Part shown: piece after piece, positions 18,627 through 26,019 of the stretch
Position numbering within the stretch: the first letter of the stretch is position 1
Layout: each line of letters opens with the position of its first letter
Assembly: GCA_039800965.1 (NCBI GenBank)
Contig: JBDLPS010000221.1
Span: forward strand, 8,536 to 72,535
Direction of reading: 5' to 3'
Source of the DNA: ZC4RG30 sp039800965
GTDB taxonomy: Bacteria > Pseudomonadota > Gammaproteobacteria > Steroidobacterales > Steroidobacteraceae
Length of the DNA: 64,000 nt
Notes under the pieces: model-generated
The model's database searches: none
What the model was told of the DNA's origin: nothing
Seen by the model: the letters and a program-made list of their open reading frames with translations, nothing else
Translations under genes and position numbers: made by a program

Positions 18627-19643
18627 TCAGGCAAGCCTGCGCGGCACCTGCGCGGCGAGGACCTCGACGTGGGCGGGGCCATCGTTCAGCGCGGGGATGT
18701 AGCGCAGCGTCCCGCCGCCCGACTGGTGGAAGGTCTCCGCGGCCTCGACTCCCATCTCGTCGATGGTCTCGAGGCAGTCGATGGCGAAGCCCGGGCAGAC
18801 CACGTCGAGGTGCTTCACCCCGCGGGCGCCCAGTTGCCGGACGGTTTCCTCGGTGTACGGGCCCAGCCATTTCGCGCGACCTACGCGGGACTGGAAGCTC
18901 AGGGACCAGTCTTCGTCCCGCAGGCCGAGGCGCGCGGCGATCGCCGTGGCGGTCGCAAGGCATTTGCGCCCGTAGGGGTCGCCGTCGGTGACGTAGCTTT
19001 CCGGTATGCCGTGGAAGGAGAACAGCAGGTGCTCCCCGGCCCCCTGTGTCGCACGCCAGGCGGCGATGCTGTCGGACACCGCCGCGACGTAGGTCGGGTC
19101 GATGGCATAGTCGAGCACGTAGTGCAGTTCCGGCAGGTAGCGCCAGTCGCGCAGCGCGATTCCCACCTGGTCGTAGGTGGCGGCCGTTGTGGTGCCGGAG
19201 TACTGCGGAAAGAGAGGCAGCACGATGATCTTCTGCGCGCCGCGCTCGCGCAGCCGCGCGAGGCCCGCGGCCACGTCGGGACTCGAATACAGCATGCCGA
19301 GTTCCACGGCCACCGTCTCGCCTTCCCGTTCGGACAGCCGCGTTTCCAGCGCGGTGCGCAGACGGGCGGATATCACAGCCAGCGGCGAGCCCTCTGGAGT
19401 CCAGACGCGCCGGTATTTCGGGACGACGCCGATGGGCCGGAGCGGCAGGATGATGAAGTAGAGGATCCAGCACCAGATCGCGCGCGGGACTTCGATCGTC
19501 CGCCGGTCGCGCAGCAGTCGGCGCAGGAAGCGCCGCACGCCGGCCGGGGTCAGTGAATCCGGCGTGCCGGAGTTGACCAGCAATACACCGAGGCGGTACG
19601 GGCCGTTGTCCTGGTAGGCGGGGGAGGGCGAATACGTTGGCAT
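18627..19643 (-). CDS. hemH: Ferrochelatase
   Basis: 338-residue enzyme that inserts Fe2+ into protoporphyrin IX, the last step of heme synthesis. Landmarks: LGVLLVNSGTPDS at the N-terminus, FPQYSGTTTAATYDQV, the metal-binding His in LLFSFHGIPESY, the SFQSRVGRAKWLGPYTEET block, and the conserved acidic segment CPGFAIDCLETIDEMG. Length is typical. The start ATG (19643) overlaps the stop of the dienelactone hydrolase gene by one base (TGATG), so it is translationally coupled to a thiolase-hydrolase pair that has no obvious link to heme. Confidence 0.95.
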   Translation of the reverse strand: MPTYSPSPAYQDNGPYRLGVLLVNSGTPDSLTPAGVRRFLRRLLRDRRTIEVPRAIWCWILYFIILPLRPIGVVPKYRRVWTPEGSPLAVISARLRTALETRLSEREGETVAVELGMLYSSPDVAAGLARLRERGAQKIIVLPLFPQYSGTTTAATYDQVGIALRDWRYLPELHYVLDYAIDPTYVAAVSDSIAAWRATQGAGEHLLFSFHGIPESYVTDGDPYGRKCLATATAIAARLGLRDEDWSLSFQSRVGRAKWLGPYTEETVRQLGARGVKHLDVVCPGFAIDCLETIDEMGVEAAETFHQSGGGTLRYIPALNDGPAHVEVLAAQVPRRLA

Positions 19644-20308
19644 CAGTCCAGGTGCTCCGCGAGGAATTCCAGCGTTCGACGGCCGGCAAGCGCCGCGCAG
19701 TCGGCGTCGAACGCCGCGCGGTGGTCGCAATTGAAGCCATGGTCCGCCGGGTACAGGTGATAGTGGCCTTCCGGATGGGCGGCGCGGATGCGGCCGATCG
19801 ACTCGGCAGGGATCGACGCGTCGCGCTCGCCGAAATGGTAGAGCACCGGCACCACCGGCCGATGCTCGAGGTTGGCGGCGATGCTGGTGCCGTAATAGGC
19901 CACTGCGCAGGCGATGGACGGGTTGCACGCCGCCAGGTAGGCCTGGGTGCCGCCCCAGCAGTAGCCCACGGCGCCAACGCGTCCGGCGTGTTTCACCACG
20001 GCGATGCTCGCCGCGATGTCCAGCGACACTTTCGGCTGCGGCAACTGCTTCATGTAGCCGCGGCCTTCCTCGATTTCTTCGGGCGAATAGCCCAGCGCGA
20101 TGTCGCGGCGTATGCGGTCGAACAGGGCTGGCGCGATGGCGAGGTAGCCTGCGGCTGCAAAACTTTCCGTGACCGAGCGGATATGCGCGTTCACGCCGAA
20201 GATTTCCTGCAGCACGACGACGGCGCCCCGCGCCGCGCCCTGCGGGGCGGCAAGCCAGGCGTTGAACTCATGCCCGTCGCGGGCCATCAGGCGCGTCCAG
20301 TCAGCCAT
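19643..20308 (-). CDS. Dienelactone hydrolase family protein
   Basis: 221-residue alpha/beta hydrolase. The triad is visible: nucleophile Cys in VGYCWGGTQAY, Asp in GERDASIP and His in ADHGFNCDHR. The Glu of LQEIFGVN, which positions the Cys in dienelactone hydrolases, is also present. Bona fide DLHs open lactone rings in the chlorocatechol pathway, but most family members of this type act on unknown esters or lactones. No other ring-cleavage genes are nearby. It overlaps the upstream thiolase gene by 8 bases and the downstream hemH by 1 base. Confidence 0.88.
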   Translation of the reverse strand: MADWTRLMARDGHEFNAWLAAPQGAARGAVVVLQEIFGVNAHIRSVTESFAAAGYLAIAPALFDRIRRDIALGYSPEEIEEGRGYMKQLPQPKVSLDIAASIAVVKHAGRVGAVGYCWGGTQAYLAACNPSIACAVAYYGTSIAANLEHRPVVPVLYHFGERDASIPAESIGRIRAAHPEGHYHLYPADHGFNCDHRAAFDADCAALAGRRTLEFLAEHLD

Positions 20309-21596
20309 GCGCCGACTCCACGATGGCCGCGACGCCCATGCCGCCGGCCGTGCATACCGACAGCAGCGCGCGGCGTGCCGCAGGATTCTGCGCCAGCAGC
20401 TTCGCCGCCACGCCGAGCACGCGCGCGCCGGTGGCGGCGAAAGGGTGGCCGACGGCGATGCTGCTGCCGTTCACGTTGAGCTTCGCGCGATCGATCGCGC
20501 CGAGCGGTGCGTCGCGGCCCAAGCGTTCGCGGCAGTAATCCGCCGATTCCCAGGCCTTCAGCGTGCACAGCACCTGCGCCGCGAAGGCTTCGTGGATCTC
20601 GTAGTAATCGAAATCCTGCAGGGCGAGACCTGCGTCGCGCAGCATTTCAGACACGGCGTGGGCCGGCGCCATCAGCAGGCCCTCATGGCCGCTGGCGAAA
20701 TCCACGGCCCAGGTCTTGCCGAACGTCAGCCAGGCCTGCACGGGGATGCCGCGCGCGCGGGCCCACTCCTCGCTCGCCAGCAGCACGGAAGATGCACCAT
20801 CCGTGAGCGGCGTGCTGTTGCCGGCGGTCAGGGTGCCGTTGTCCCGGTCGAAGGCCGGCCGCAGCTTCGCGAGCTTGTCCGCCGAGCTGTCGGCGCGGAC
20901 GTTGTTGTCCTGGGAGAGCCCTGCGAAGGGCGCCACGAGATCCGACTGGAACCCCGAGGCCCAGCCTGCCGTCGCCCGCGCGTGGCTCGCCGCGGCGAGC
21001 GCATCCTGCTCGGCACGGGAGATCTGCCAGGTCCGCGCCATCTGCTCGCAGCTCTGGCCCATCGAAAGACCGGTGCGCGGTTCGATCACGCCCGGCAGTT
21101 CCGGCTTGAAGTCGCGCGGCCGCAGCCCCAGCCAGGGCTTGAGGCGCGCGCCCAGCGAGCGGCCGCGGAAGCTGCCCAGCAGGATCTCGCGGTAATGCTT
21201 CGGGTACACCACGGGTGGGTCGCTGACGCTGTCGACGCCGGCCGCGATGCCGGCATCGATCTGTCCCAGGGCGATCTTGTTGGCGACGAGAATGGCTGCC
21301 TCGAGGCTGGTGCCGCAGGCGCGCTGCAGGTCCAGGCCCGGCGTGCGCGGATCGAGGCCCGACGACAGCACGCACTCGCGCGTGAGGTTGAAATCCTTCG
21401 GATGCTTGATGACCGCGCCGGCGATCACGTCACCGAGCCTGGCCCCCTCCAGCCCGAAGCGGCCCACGAGGCCGCGCAGCGCGGCAGTGAGCAGGTCCTG
21501 GTTGCCGTGGCGGGCATAGGCGCCGTGCGAGCGCGCGAAGGGAATGCGCGTACCGCCGAGTATCGCGACGCGCCTGACCTGGGTTCCGACGAGCAT
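20301..21596 (-). CDS. Acetyl-CoA C-acyltransferase (thiolase), FadI-like
   Basis: 431-residue thiolase that cleaves 3-ketoacyl-CoA or condenses acyl-CoAs. Catalytic features: nucleophilic Cys in LQRACGTSLEA, His in YYEIHEAFAAQV, the NVNGSSIAVGHPFAATGARV block, and the second Cys in CTAGGMGVA. The 431-residue length and the insert around the middle resemble FadI, the beta subunit of the aerobic trifunctional complex, but no fadJ partner is adjacent. I chose the ATG at 21596, before VGTQVRRVAILGGTRIP; the frame extends upstream without homology. It is divergent from gshA, with an 80-bp shared intergenic region. Confidence 0.88.
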   Translation of the reverse strand: MLVGTQVRRVAILGGTRIPFARSHGAYARHGNQDLLTAALRGLVGRFGLEGARLGDVIAGAVIKHPKDFNLTRECVLSSGLDPRTPGLDLQRACGTSLEAAILVANKIALGQIDAGIAAGVDSVSDPPVVYPKHYREILLGSFRGRSLGARLKPWLGLRPRDFKPELPGVIEPRTGLSMGQSCEQMARTWQISRAEQDALAAASHARATAGWASGFQSDLVAPFAGLSQDNNVRADSSADKLAKLRPAFDRDNGTLTAGNSTPLTDGASSVLLASEEWARARGIPVQAWLTFGKTWAVDFASGHEGLLMAPAHAVSEMLRDAGLALQDFDYYEIHEAFAAQVLCTLKAWESADYCRERLGRDAPLGAIDRAKLNVNGSSIAVGHPFAATGARVLGVAAKLLAQNPAARRALLSVCTAGGMGVAAIVESAHG

Positions 21597-21676
21597 GGCA
21601 CTCTCCGTTGCTGCAGGAAGGATGCCATGGTGGACCCCGCACCGGTACCCGCGGGCCGTGTAGACTCCTTGCTTCC

Positions 21677-23266
21677 ATGCCTTCCGCAACAGATCGACAG
21701 TTCGAGCGGCGTCTTTCGGCGTTGGTGAACGCCCGGGAGCCCCGCGTCCTGCAGGAAGGCCTGCGCGGCGTCGAGAAGGAAAGCCTGCGCGTCCTGCCCG
21801 ACGGGCATATCGCGCGCAGCCCGCATCCCTACGAGCTGGGTTCCGCGCTCACGCACGAGCACATCACCACCGATTTCTCCGAATCGCTCATCGAGCTGGT
21901 CACGCCGGCCTTCCGTTCGGTTCCGGTGCTGATGCAGTACCTCAGCGACCTGCACCAGTACGTCTACCGCCACCTCGGTGATGAGCTGCTCTGGGCCACC
22001 TCGATGCCCTGCAAGCTCGAATCCGACGACGACGTGCCCATCGCCTGGTTCGGTGATTCGAACGTCGGCCGCATGAAGCACGTCTACCGCCGCGGGCTTC
22101 GCCATCGTTACGGCGCGTTGATGCAGGCGATCTCCGGCGTGCATTTCAATTATTCCTTCCCGGAACGGTTCTGGGAGGTCTATGCCGCGGTGAGCGAATC
22201 CAGGGATGCCGGTCAGGATTTCCGCTCCGCCGGGTACTTCGACCTGCTGCGCAACTACCGGCGCCACGGCTGGATCGTGCTCTACCTCTTCGGTGTCTCG
22301 CCGGTCGTCGGACGCAGCTTCCTGAAGGATGCAAATGCCGGCCTGCCCGCGCTCGATGCCGACACGGCCTACGAGCCCTGCGGCACCAGCCTGCGCATGA
22401 GCGACATCGGCTACCGCAACCGCAACCAGGCTGACGTCTCCGTCTCGGTGAACAGCCTCGATGAATACGTGCGCGACCTGCGCGCCGCGATCAGCACGCC
22501 GCACCCCGCCTACGAGCAGATCGGCCTGCGCGTGGACGGCGAGTACCGCCAGCTCAACAGCTACATCCTGCAGATCGAGAACGAGTACTACAGCTACATC
22601 CGTCCCAAGCGCGTCGCGCGTTCCGGCGAAAGCCCGAGCGCCGCGCTGCTGCGCGGCGGGGTCGAATACGTCGAAGTGCGCGCGCTGGACGTCAGCGCCT
22701 TCGATCCCGTCGGCGTGAACCAGAACAAGCTGCGATTCCTCGAGGCCTTCGTCGCCATGTGCGTGCTGCGCGACAGCCCGCCGATCGACCGCGACGCCCA
22801 GGATCGGCTCGACCACAACCATCTCGTCGTCGCACGTCGCGGCCGTGAACCGGGGCTTGTCCTGGATCGCGACGGCCTTCCGCAGCGGCTTGTCGACTGG
22901 GCGCGCGAGATCCTGGATTCGATGGAAGGCATCTGCGAACTGCTGGACCACGGCGATCCGGCACGACCCTATGCCGCGGCGCTGCGGGCGCAGCGCGACA
23001 AGATCGACGACGTGTCGCGCACCCCTTCCGCGCGACTGCTCAAGGAACTCGCCGACGGCGAGGAATCTTTCTTCGACCTCGCGCTGCGCATGTCCGCCAC
23101 GCACAAGCAGTCCTTCCTCGACCTGCATGCGCCGGACGAGCAGCGTCTGGCGGAGTTCCGCCGCGAATCGGACGAATCCCACGCGGCGCAGCGCCGCCTC
23201 GAATCCACCCGCGCGGAAACCTTCGAGACCTACCTGGGTCGCTACTTTTCCAAGACAGGCCAGTAG
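21677..23266 (+). CDS. gshA: Glutamate-cysteine ligase
   Basis: 529-residue ATP-dependent ligase that makes gamma-glutamylcysteine, the first step of glutathione synthesis. It is the proteobacterial type 1 form: the N-terminal LRGVEKESLRV, THEHITTDFSESLIELVTP, ISGVHFNYSFPERFW, and RNRNQADVSVSVNSLDEYVRDL are all recognisable, and length is normal. The start at 21677 gives MPSATDRQFERRL; an upstream in-frame extension exists but adds 23 residues without family similarity. The last 25 bases overlap the end of the convergent metalloprotease gene. Confidence 0.95.
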   Translation: MPSATDRQFERRLSALVNAREPRVLQEGLRGVEKESLRVLPDGHIARSPHPYELGSALTHEHITTDFSESLIELVTPAFRSVPVLMQYLSDLHQYVYRHLGDELLWATSMPCKLESDDDVPIAWFGDSNVGRMKHVYRRGLRHRYGALMQAISGVHFNYSFPERFWEVYAAVSESRDAGQDFRSAGYFDLLRNYRRHGWIVLYLFGVSPVVGRSFLKDANAGLPALDADTAYEPCGTSLRMSDIGYRNRNQADVSVSVNSLDEYVRDLRAAISTPHPAYEQIGLRVDGEYRQLNSYILQIENEYYSYIRPKRVARSGESPSAALLRGGVEYVEVRALDVSAFDPVGVNQNKLRFLEAFVAMCVLRDSPPIDRDAQDRLDHNHLVVARRGREPGLVLDRDGLPQRLVDWAREILDSMEGICELLDHGDPARPYAAALRAQRDKIDDVSRTPSARLLKELADGEESFFDLALRMSATHKQSFLDLHAPDEQRLAEFRRESDESHAAQRRLESTRAETFETYLGRYFSKTGQ

Positions 23267-24888
23267 CGCCGGCCTGCGCGTCCGGCGAGCAGCAACGCCG
23301 CCAGCGCGGCGAGTCCTGCCCCGGATCCGCCCCCGCCGCCCGTGTTGCCGGATCCGCCGCCAGGGGGTGCCGCGGGCGCTGCAATCCCGGTCACCGTTGC
23401 CGTGGCGCTGTTGTTGGCCATTTGCGGGTCGGTCACCGTGGGCGAACTCAACGATGCGGTCAGCGTGAGGCTGCCTTCGCGGTCCGCGCGCAGGCGGATA
23501 TCCAGCGCGGCCTGCGCGTTCGCCGCCAGCGCGAACGCCGGGCATCGCAGCGCGCTGCCGCTGACCACGCAGTCCACTGCCGTGCTCGTGGCGCCGGTCA
23601 CGGTCGCGCCCGACGGGACGGTGAACGACAGCGTTGCATCCGGCACGGCAACGAGGCCGAGGTTCTGCACGGTCACGCGCATCAAGGTCGAATCTCCGAC
23701 GGTGACCTGGGCGCCGCCACCCGACAGGCCCAGCGCCAGATCGGCGACGGGATCGGGAATGCTGGCAGCCCCCAGGCAACTTGCCGCCGCCACCGTCGGC
23801 GCGATCTGCTGCAGGCTGCAGGCCGAGAACGTCGAGCTTCCATTCATCCTCGGTGCCATCAGGAACTGGTTGTCCGCCGTCGCGGCGCAGGCCGCCGCCG
23901 CCTCGCCGTCGTGCGGCGCGCCGAATACATGGCCGATCTCGTGCGCGGCAACCAGTGCATCGAAGGACACGGAGGCGCGCGCCTCCGAAAGGCTGGCGGA
24001 AAAACCCCGGCTGCACAGCGCGCCGAGGTAGGCGATGCCGACGGTGGTGCCATCCAGGTCGCGACCGGTCATGAGGTGTGTCAGTCCCGCCGACTGCTGG
24101 GCCGTTGTGCGCAGGCGGTAGGCCGCCACCGCATCGATCAGTTGCGAGGGGTCGGTGGCGGACAGGCTTTCCGCGGCGGTGTCCACGTGCGTCACGCCGG
24201 CCAGCCGGATCTGCACGCCGACCTGCGAAGAGAAAATGCCGTCCACCACGTTCAGGCGTTCGAGCGCGCGACTGTCCGTCGCGGCGCCATCTAGGGCCAC
24301 CAGTTCACTGTCGGCGAGTACGCCGACGTCCAGGCGCTTCGTCGCCTGCAGCGCGGTGGCGGCCGCGATTTCCGCGCCGACCTGGCCCAGTGCATCGGCA
24401 GCGGTCCGGACCGTCGAGCGTGAATCGCCCTCGAGCAATACGCCGCGGACCTGCAGGTCCGCGAGGCGGTAGAGCACCGTCGCGTCCGGTGGCAGCATCG
24501 CTGCGGTGGCGCTGGCCCTGGCCATCGCGCCGGCGGCCTCGAGGATGTAAGTGTCCACGCCATCGGAGTAGATGCCGTGGTAGCGGCCGTTCCGCCGGGT
24601 CAGCCGCGCCCAGGATCCCGGCTGGCCGGGCAGGGTGCCACGCAGCGCCTCCGTGCCGCCCAGCCTGCCGCCGCGCACGAGGTCCGTGTTCGGTTCCAGC
24701 TGCAGGTCGAAGCGTCGCGAGGTCCCCTGAACGCGCAGCCGCAGGCCGGGTGTCTCCAGCGTGCTGACGGGCTGCAGGGCCAGCAGTTTCAGCTCGGCGG
24801 CGGGCGCGGTGGCAGGCAGCACGCCGAGGAGCGCGGCAGCGACCAGGGCGGCTGCCTTCGCACCACGGTTGCGCGCATCCATCCGCAT
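23242..24888 (-). CDS. Secreted adamalysin-like zinc metalloprotease with GlyGly-CTERM-like tail
   Basis: 548-residue exported protease. Sec signal peptide (about 1-34, ending PATAPAAE); N-terminal beta-rich propeptide-like region (35-180); a metzincin catalytic domain with the zinc motif HEIGHVFGAPHD (His316, Glu317, His320 and His326) followed by a candidate Met-turn near FLMAPRM; then a DUF11/CARDB-like beta-sandwich (about 395-510). The C-terminus is a Gly/Ser-rich linker, a hydrophobic helix (GLAALAALLLAG) and a basic end (RAGRRYW), the layout of GlyGly-CTERM signals that rhombosortase processes on type II secretion substrates. ATG at 24888 or 24882 both give a good signal peptide. It is divergent from glnK. 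Confidence 0.82.
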   Translation of the reverse strand: MRMDARNRGAKAAALVAAALLGVLPATAPAAELKLLALQPVSTLETPGLRLRVQGTSRRFDLQLEPNTDLVRGGRLGGTEALRGTLPGQPGSWARLTRRNGRYHGIYSDGVDTYILEAAGAMARASATAAMLPPDATVLYRLADLQVRGVLLEGDSRSTVRTAADALGQVGAEIAAATALQATKRLDVGVLADSELVALDGAATDSRALERLNVVDGIFSSQVGVQIRLAGVTHVDTAAESLSATDPSQLIDAVAAYRLRTTAQQSAGLTHLMTGRDLDGTTVGIAYLGALCSRGFSASLSEARASVSFDALVAAHEIGHVFGAPHDGEAAAACAATADNQFLMAPRMNGSSTFSACSLQQIAPTVAAASCLGAASIPDPVADLALGLSGGGAQVTVGDSTLMRVTVQNLGLVAVPDATLSFTVPSGATVTGATSTAVDCVVSGSALRCPAFALAANAQAALDIRLRADREGSLTLTASLSSPTVTDPQMANNSATATVTGIAAPAAPPGGGSGNTGGGGGSGAGLAALAALLLAGRAGRRYWPVLEK

Positions 24889-24890
24889 TG

Positions 24891-24907
24891 CGCTCCAAAA
24901 CGGTGCG
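24891..24907. promoter_or_regulatory. Weak NtrC-like site upstream of glnK
   Basis: CGCTCC-AAAAC-GGTGCG matches 9 of 12 positions of the NtrC consensus TGCACC-N5-GGTGCA. It sits 62 bp upstream of the -24/-12 element of glnK, about 95 bp before the predicted transcription start, a plausible enhancer position. The match alone is too weak to be convincing. Confidence 0.25.
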
Positions 24908-24968
24908 TAACGAGGCGACATGATGGCCTTGATGCTGCGTGAACGGGGGTTAGACGTTACGATGAACG

Positions 24969-24984
24969 TGGCACGGAAGGTGCA
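24969..24984 (+). promoter_or_regulatory. Sigma-54 (-24/-12) promoter of glnK
   Basis: TGGCACGGAAGGTGCA matches the RpoN consensus TGGCACG-N4-TTGCW at all but one position, with the invariant GG (24970-24971) and GC (24982-24983) correctly 12 bp apart. The predicted start near 24995 leaves a leader of about 32 nt with a GGAGGCGGGAG ribosome-binding site before the glnK ATG. The gene it drives is a classical NtrC/RpoN target. Confidence 0.8.
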
Positions 24985-25026
24985 ACCTACGTCCCAGTAC
25001 AGCCAACCGGAGGCGGGAGTCTCGCT

Positions 25027-25365
25027 ATGAAACTGGTTACCGCGATCATCAAACCCTTCAAGCTCGACGACGTCCGTGCCGCGTTGTCCGAAATCGGCGT
25101 GTCCGGCATGACCGTGACCGAGGTCAAAGGCTTCGGTCGCCAGCGTGGGCATACCGAGCTGTACCGCGGTGCGGAATACGTCGTGGACTTCGTGCCCAAG
25201 ACCCGCATCGAGGTCGCCGTGCGCAGCGACCTGGTGGATCAGGTCATCGAGGCGGTCGTGAAGGCCGCCAAGACCGGCAAGGTCGGCGACGGCAAGATCT
25301 TCATCACGGATATCGACCGCGTCATCCGCATCCGCACGGGCGAAACGGACAACTCGGCCCTTTAG
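25027..25365 (+). CDS. glnK: P-II nitrogen regulatory protein, GlnK-like
   Basis: 112-residue trimeric signalling protein that reports 2-oxoglutarate and energy state. The T-loop carries the uridylylation tyrosine in the motif GHTELYRGAEYVVDFVPK, and both P-II signatures are intact, including KTGKVGDGKIFI and RVIRIRTGE. The N-terminus KLVTAIIKPFKLDDV and the end DNSAL resemble GlnK slightly more than GlnB, and the sigma-54 promoter supports that choice. GlnK usually sits next to amtB, which it blocks when ammonium is plentiful; here amtB is about 21 kb away. The gene is convergent with ilvH. Confidence 0.92.
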   Translation: MKLVTAIIKPFKLDDVRAALSEIGVSGMTVTEVKGFGRQRGHTELYRGAEYVVDFVPKTRIEVAVRSDLVDQVIEAVVKAAKTGKVGDGKIFITDIDRVIRIRTGETDNSAL

Positions 25366-25422
25366 GCCGCCGGGTATCCCGCCGGTCGGCCCGCCTTGCG
25401 GACCGGCCGGGCGGGGGCGGGC

Positions 25423-25437
25423 AGGCCCCTCGGGCCT
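25423..25437. terminator. Short hairpin between convergent glnK and ilvH
   Basis: AGGCCC (25423-25428) and GGGCCT (25432-25437) form a 6-bp stem with a 3-nt loop, followed on the plus strand by ATT. The right arm reaches into the ilvH stop codon. Other GC-rich pairings are possible in 25380-25420. Terminator function is plausible but weakly supported. Confidence 0.3.
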
Positions 25438-25936
25438 ATTGCGCCACGCGCAGCGTGCGCCCATCCCGGGTCAGCGCCAGCGCGCCGCTCCGGACGATCT
25501 CGATCAGCTCGCCTTTCGCGGCAAGTTCGCCGACGAAAGCGGTTATTTCGCTCTCGCTGGCAGTCAGTTCGGCGATGATCAGGTCCGCAGAAGTGTTCAG
25601 GATCTTGCCGCCGGCCTGTCGGACGACCGCTTCGGCAGCCTGCTTCTGACCGGTTTTCACCCCCAATTTGACGAGCGCGAGCTCGCGCTCGACGTGCTCG
25701 CCGCGCGTCATGTCGTCGACGTCCACGACGTCCACGAGCTTGTTCAGTTGGCTGACGATCTGGTGGATCACCTCGTCCGAGCCTTTCGTCACGAGCGTGA
25801 TGCGCGAGACCGTCGGGTCGTCGGTCGCGGCGACCGAGAGGGACTCGATGTTGAAGCCGCGGTTGGTGAACAGGCCCGCCACGCGGTTCAGGGCGCCGGA
25901 TTCGTTCTGGAGCAGGATGCCGATGATGTGACGCAT
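25436..25936 (-). CDS. ilvH: Acetolactate synthase regulatory (small) subunit
   Basis: 166-residue subunit that confers valine feedback inhibition on acetohydroxyacid synthase. An N-terminal ACT domain (HIIGILLQNESGALNRVAGLFTNRGFNIESLSVA) binds the amino acid; a second ferredoxin-like C-terminal domain follows. The start ATG at 25936 precedes the ACT domain exactly; the open frame runs further upstream without homology. It is transcribed away from ilvB, with 83 bp between the two starts, whereas the two subunits are normally in one operon. Confidence 0.94.
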   Translation of the reverse strand: MRHIIGILLQNESGALNRVAGLFTNRGFNIESLSVAATDDPTVSRITLVTKGSDEVIHQIVSQLNKLVDVVDVDDMTRGEHVERELALVKLGVKTGQKQAAEAVVRQAGGKILNTSADLIIAELTASESEITAFVGELAAKGELIEIVRSGALALTRDGRTLRVAQ

Positions 25937-26019
25937 AGTCCCCGGAGGATAAAGGATCGCTGCCGCGCGCGCACCGCAGGGTTGGGCGGGCATGCCTGAT
26001 TTGCTAGAGTCCCAAGACC

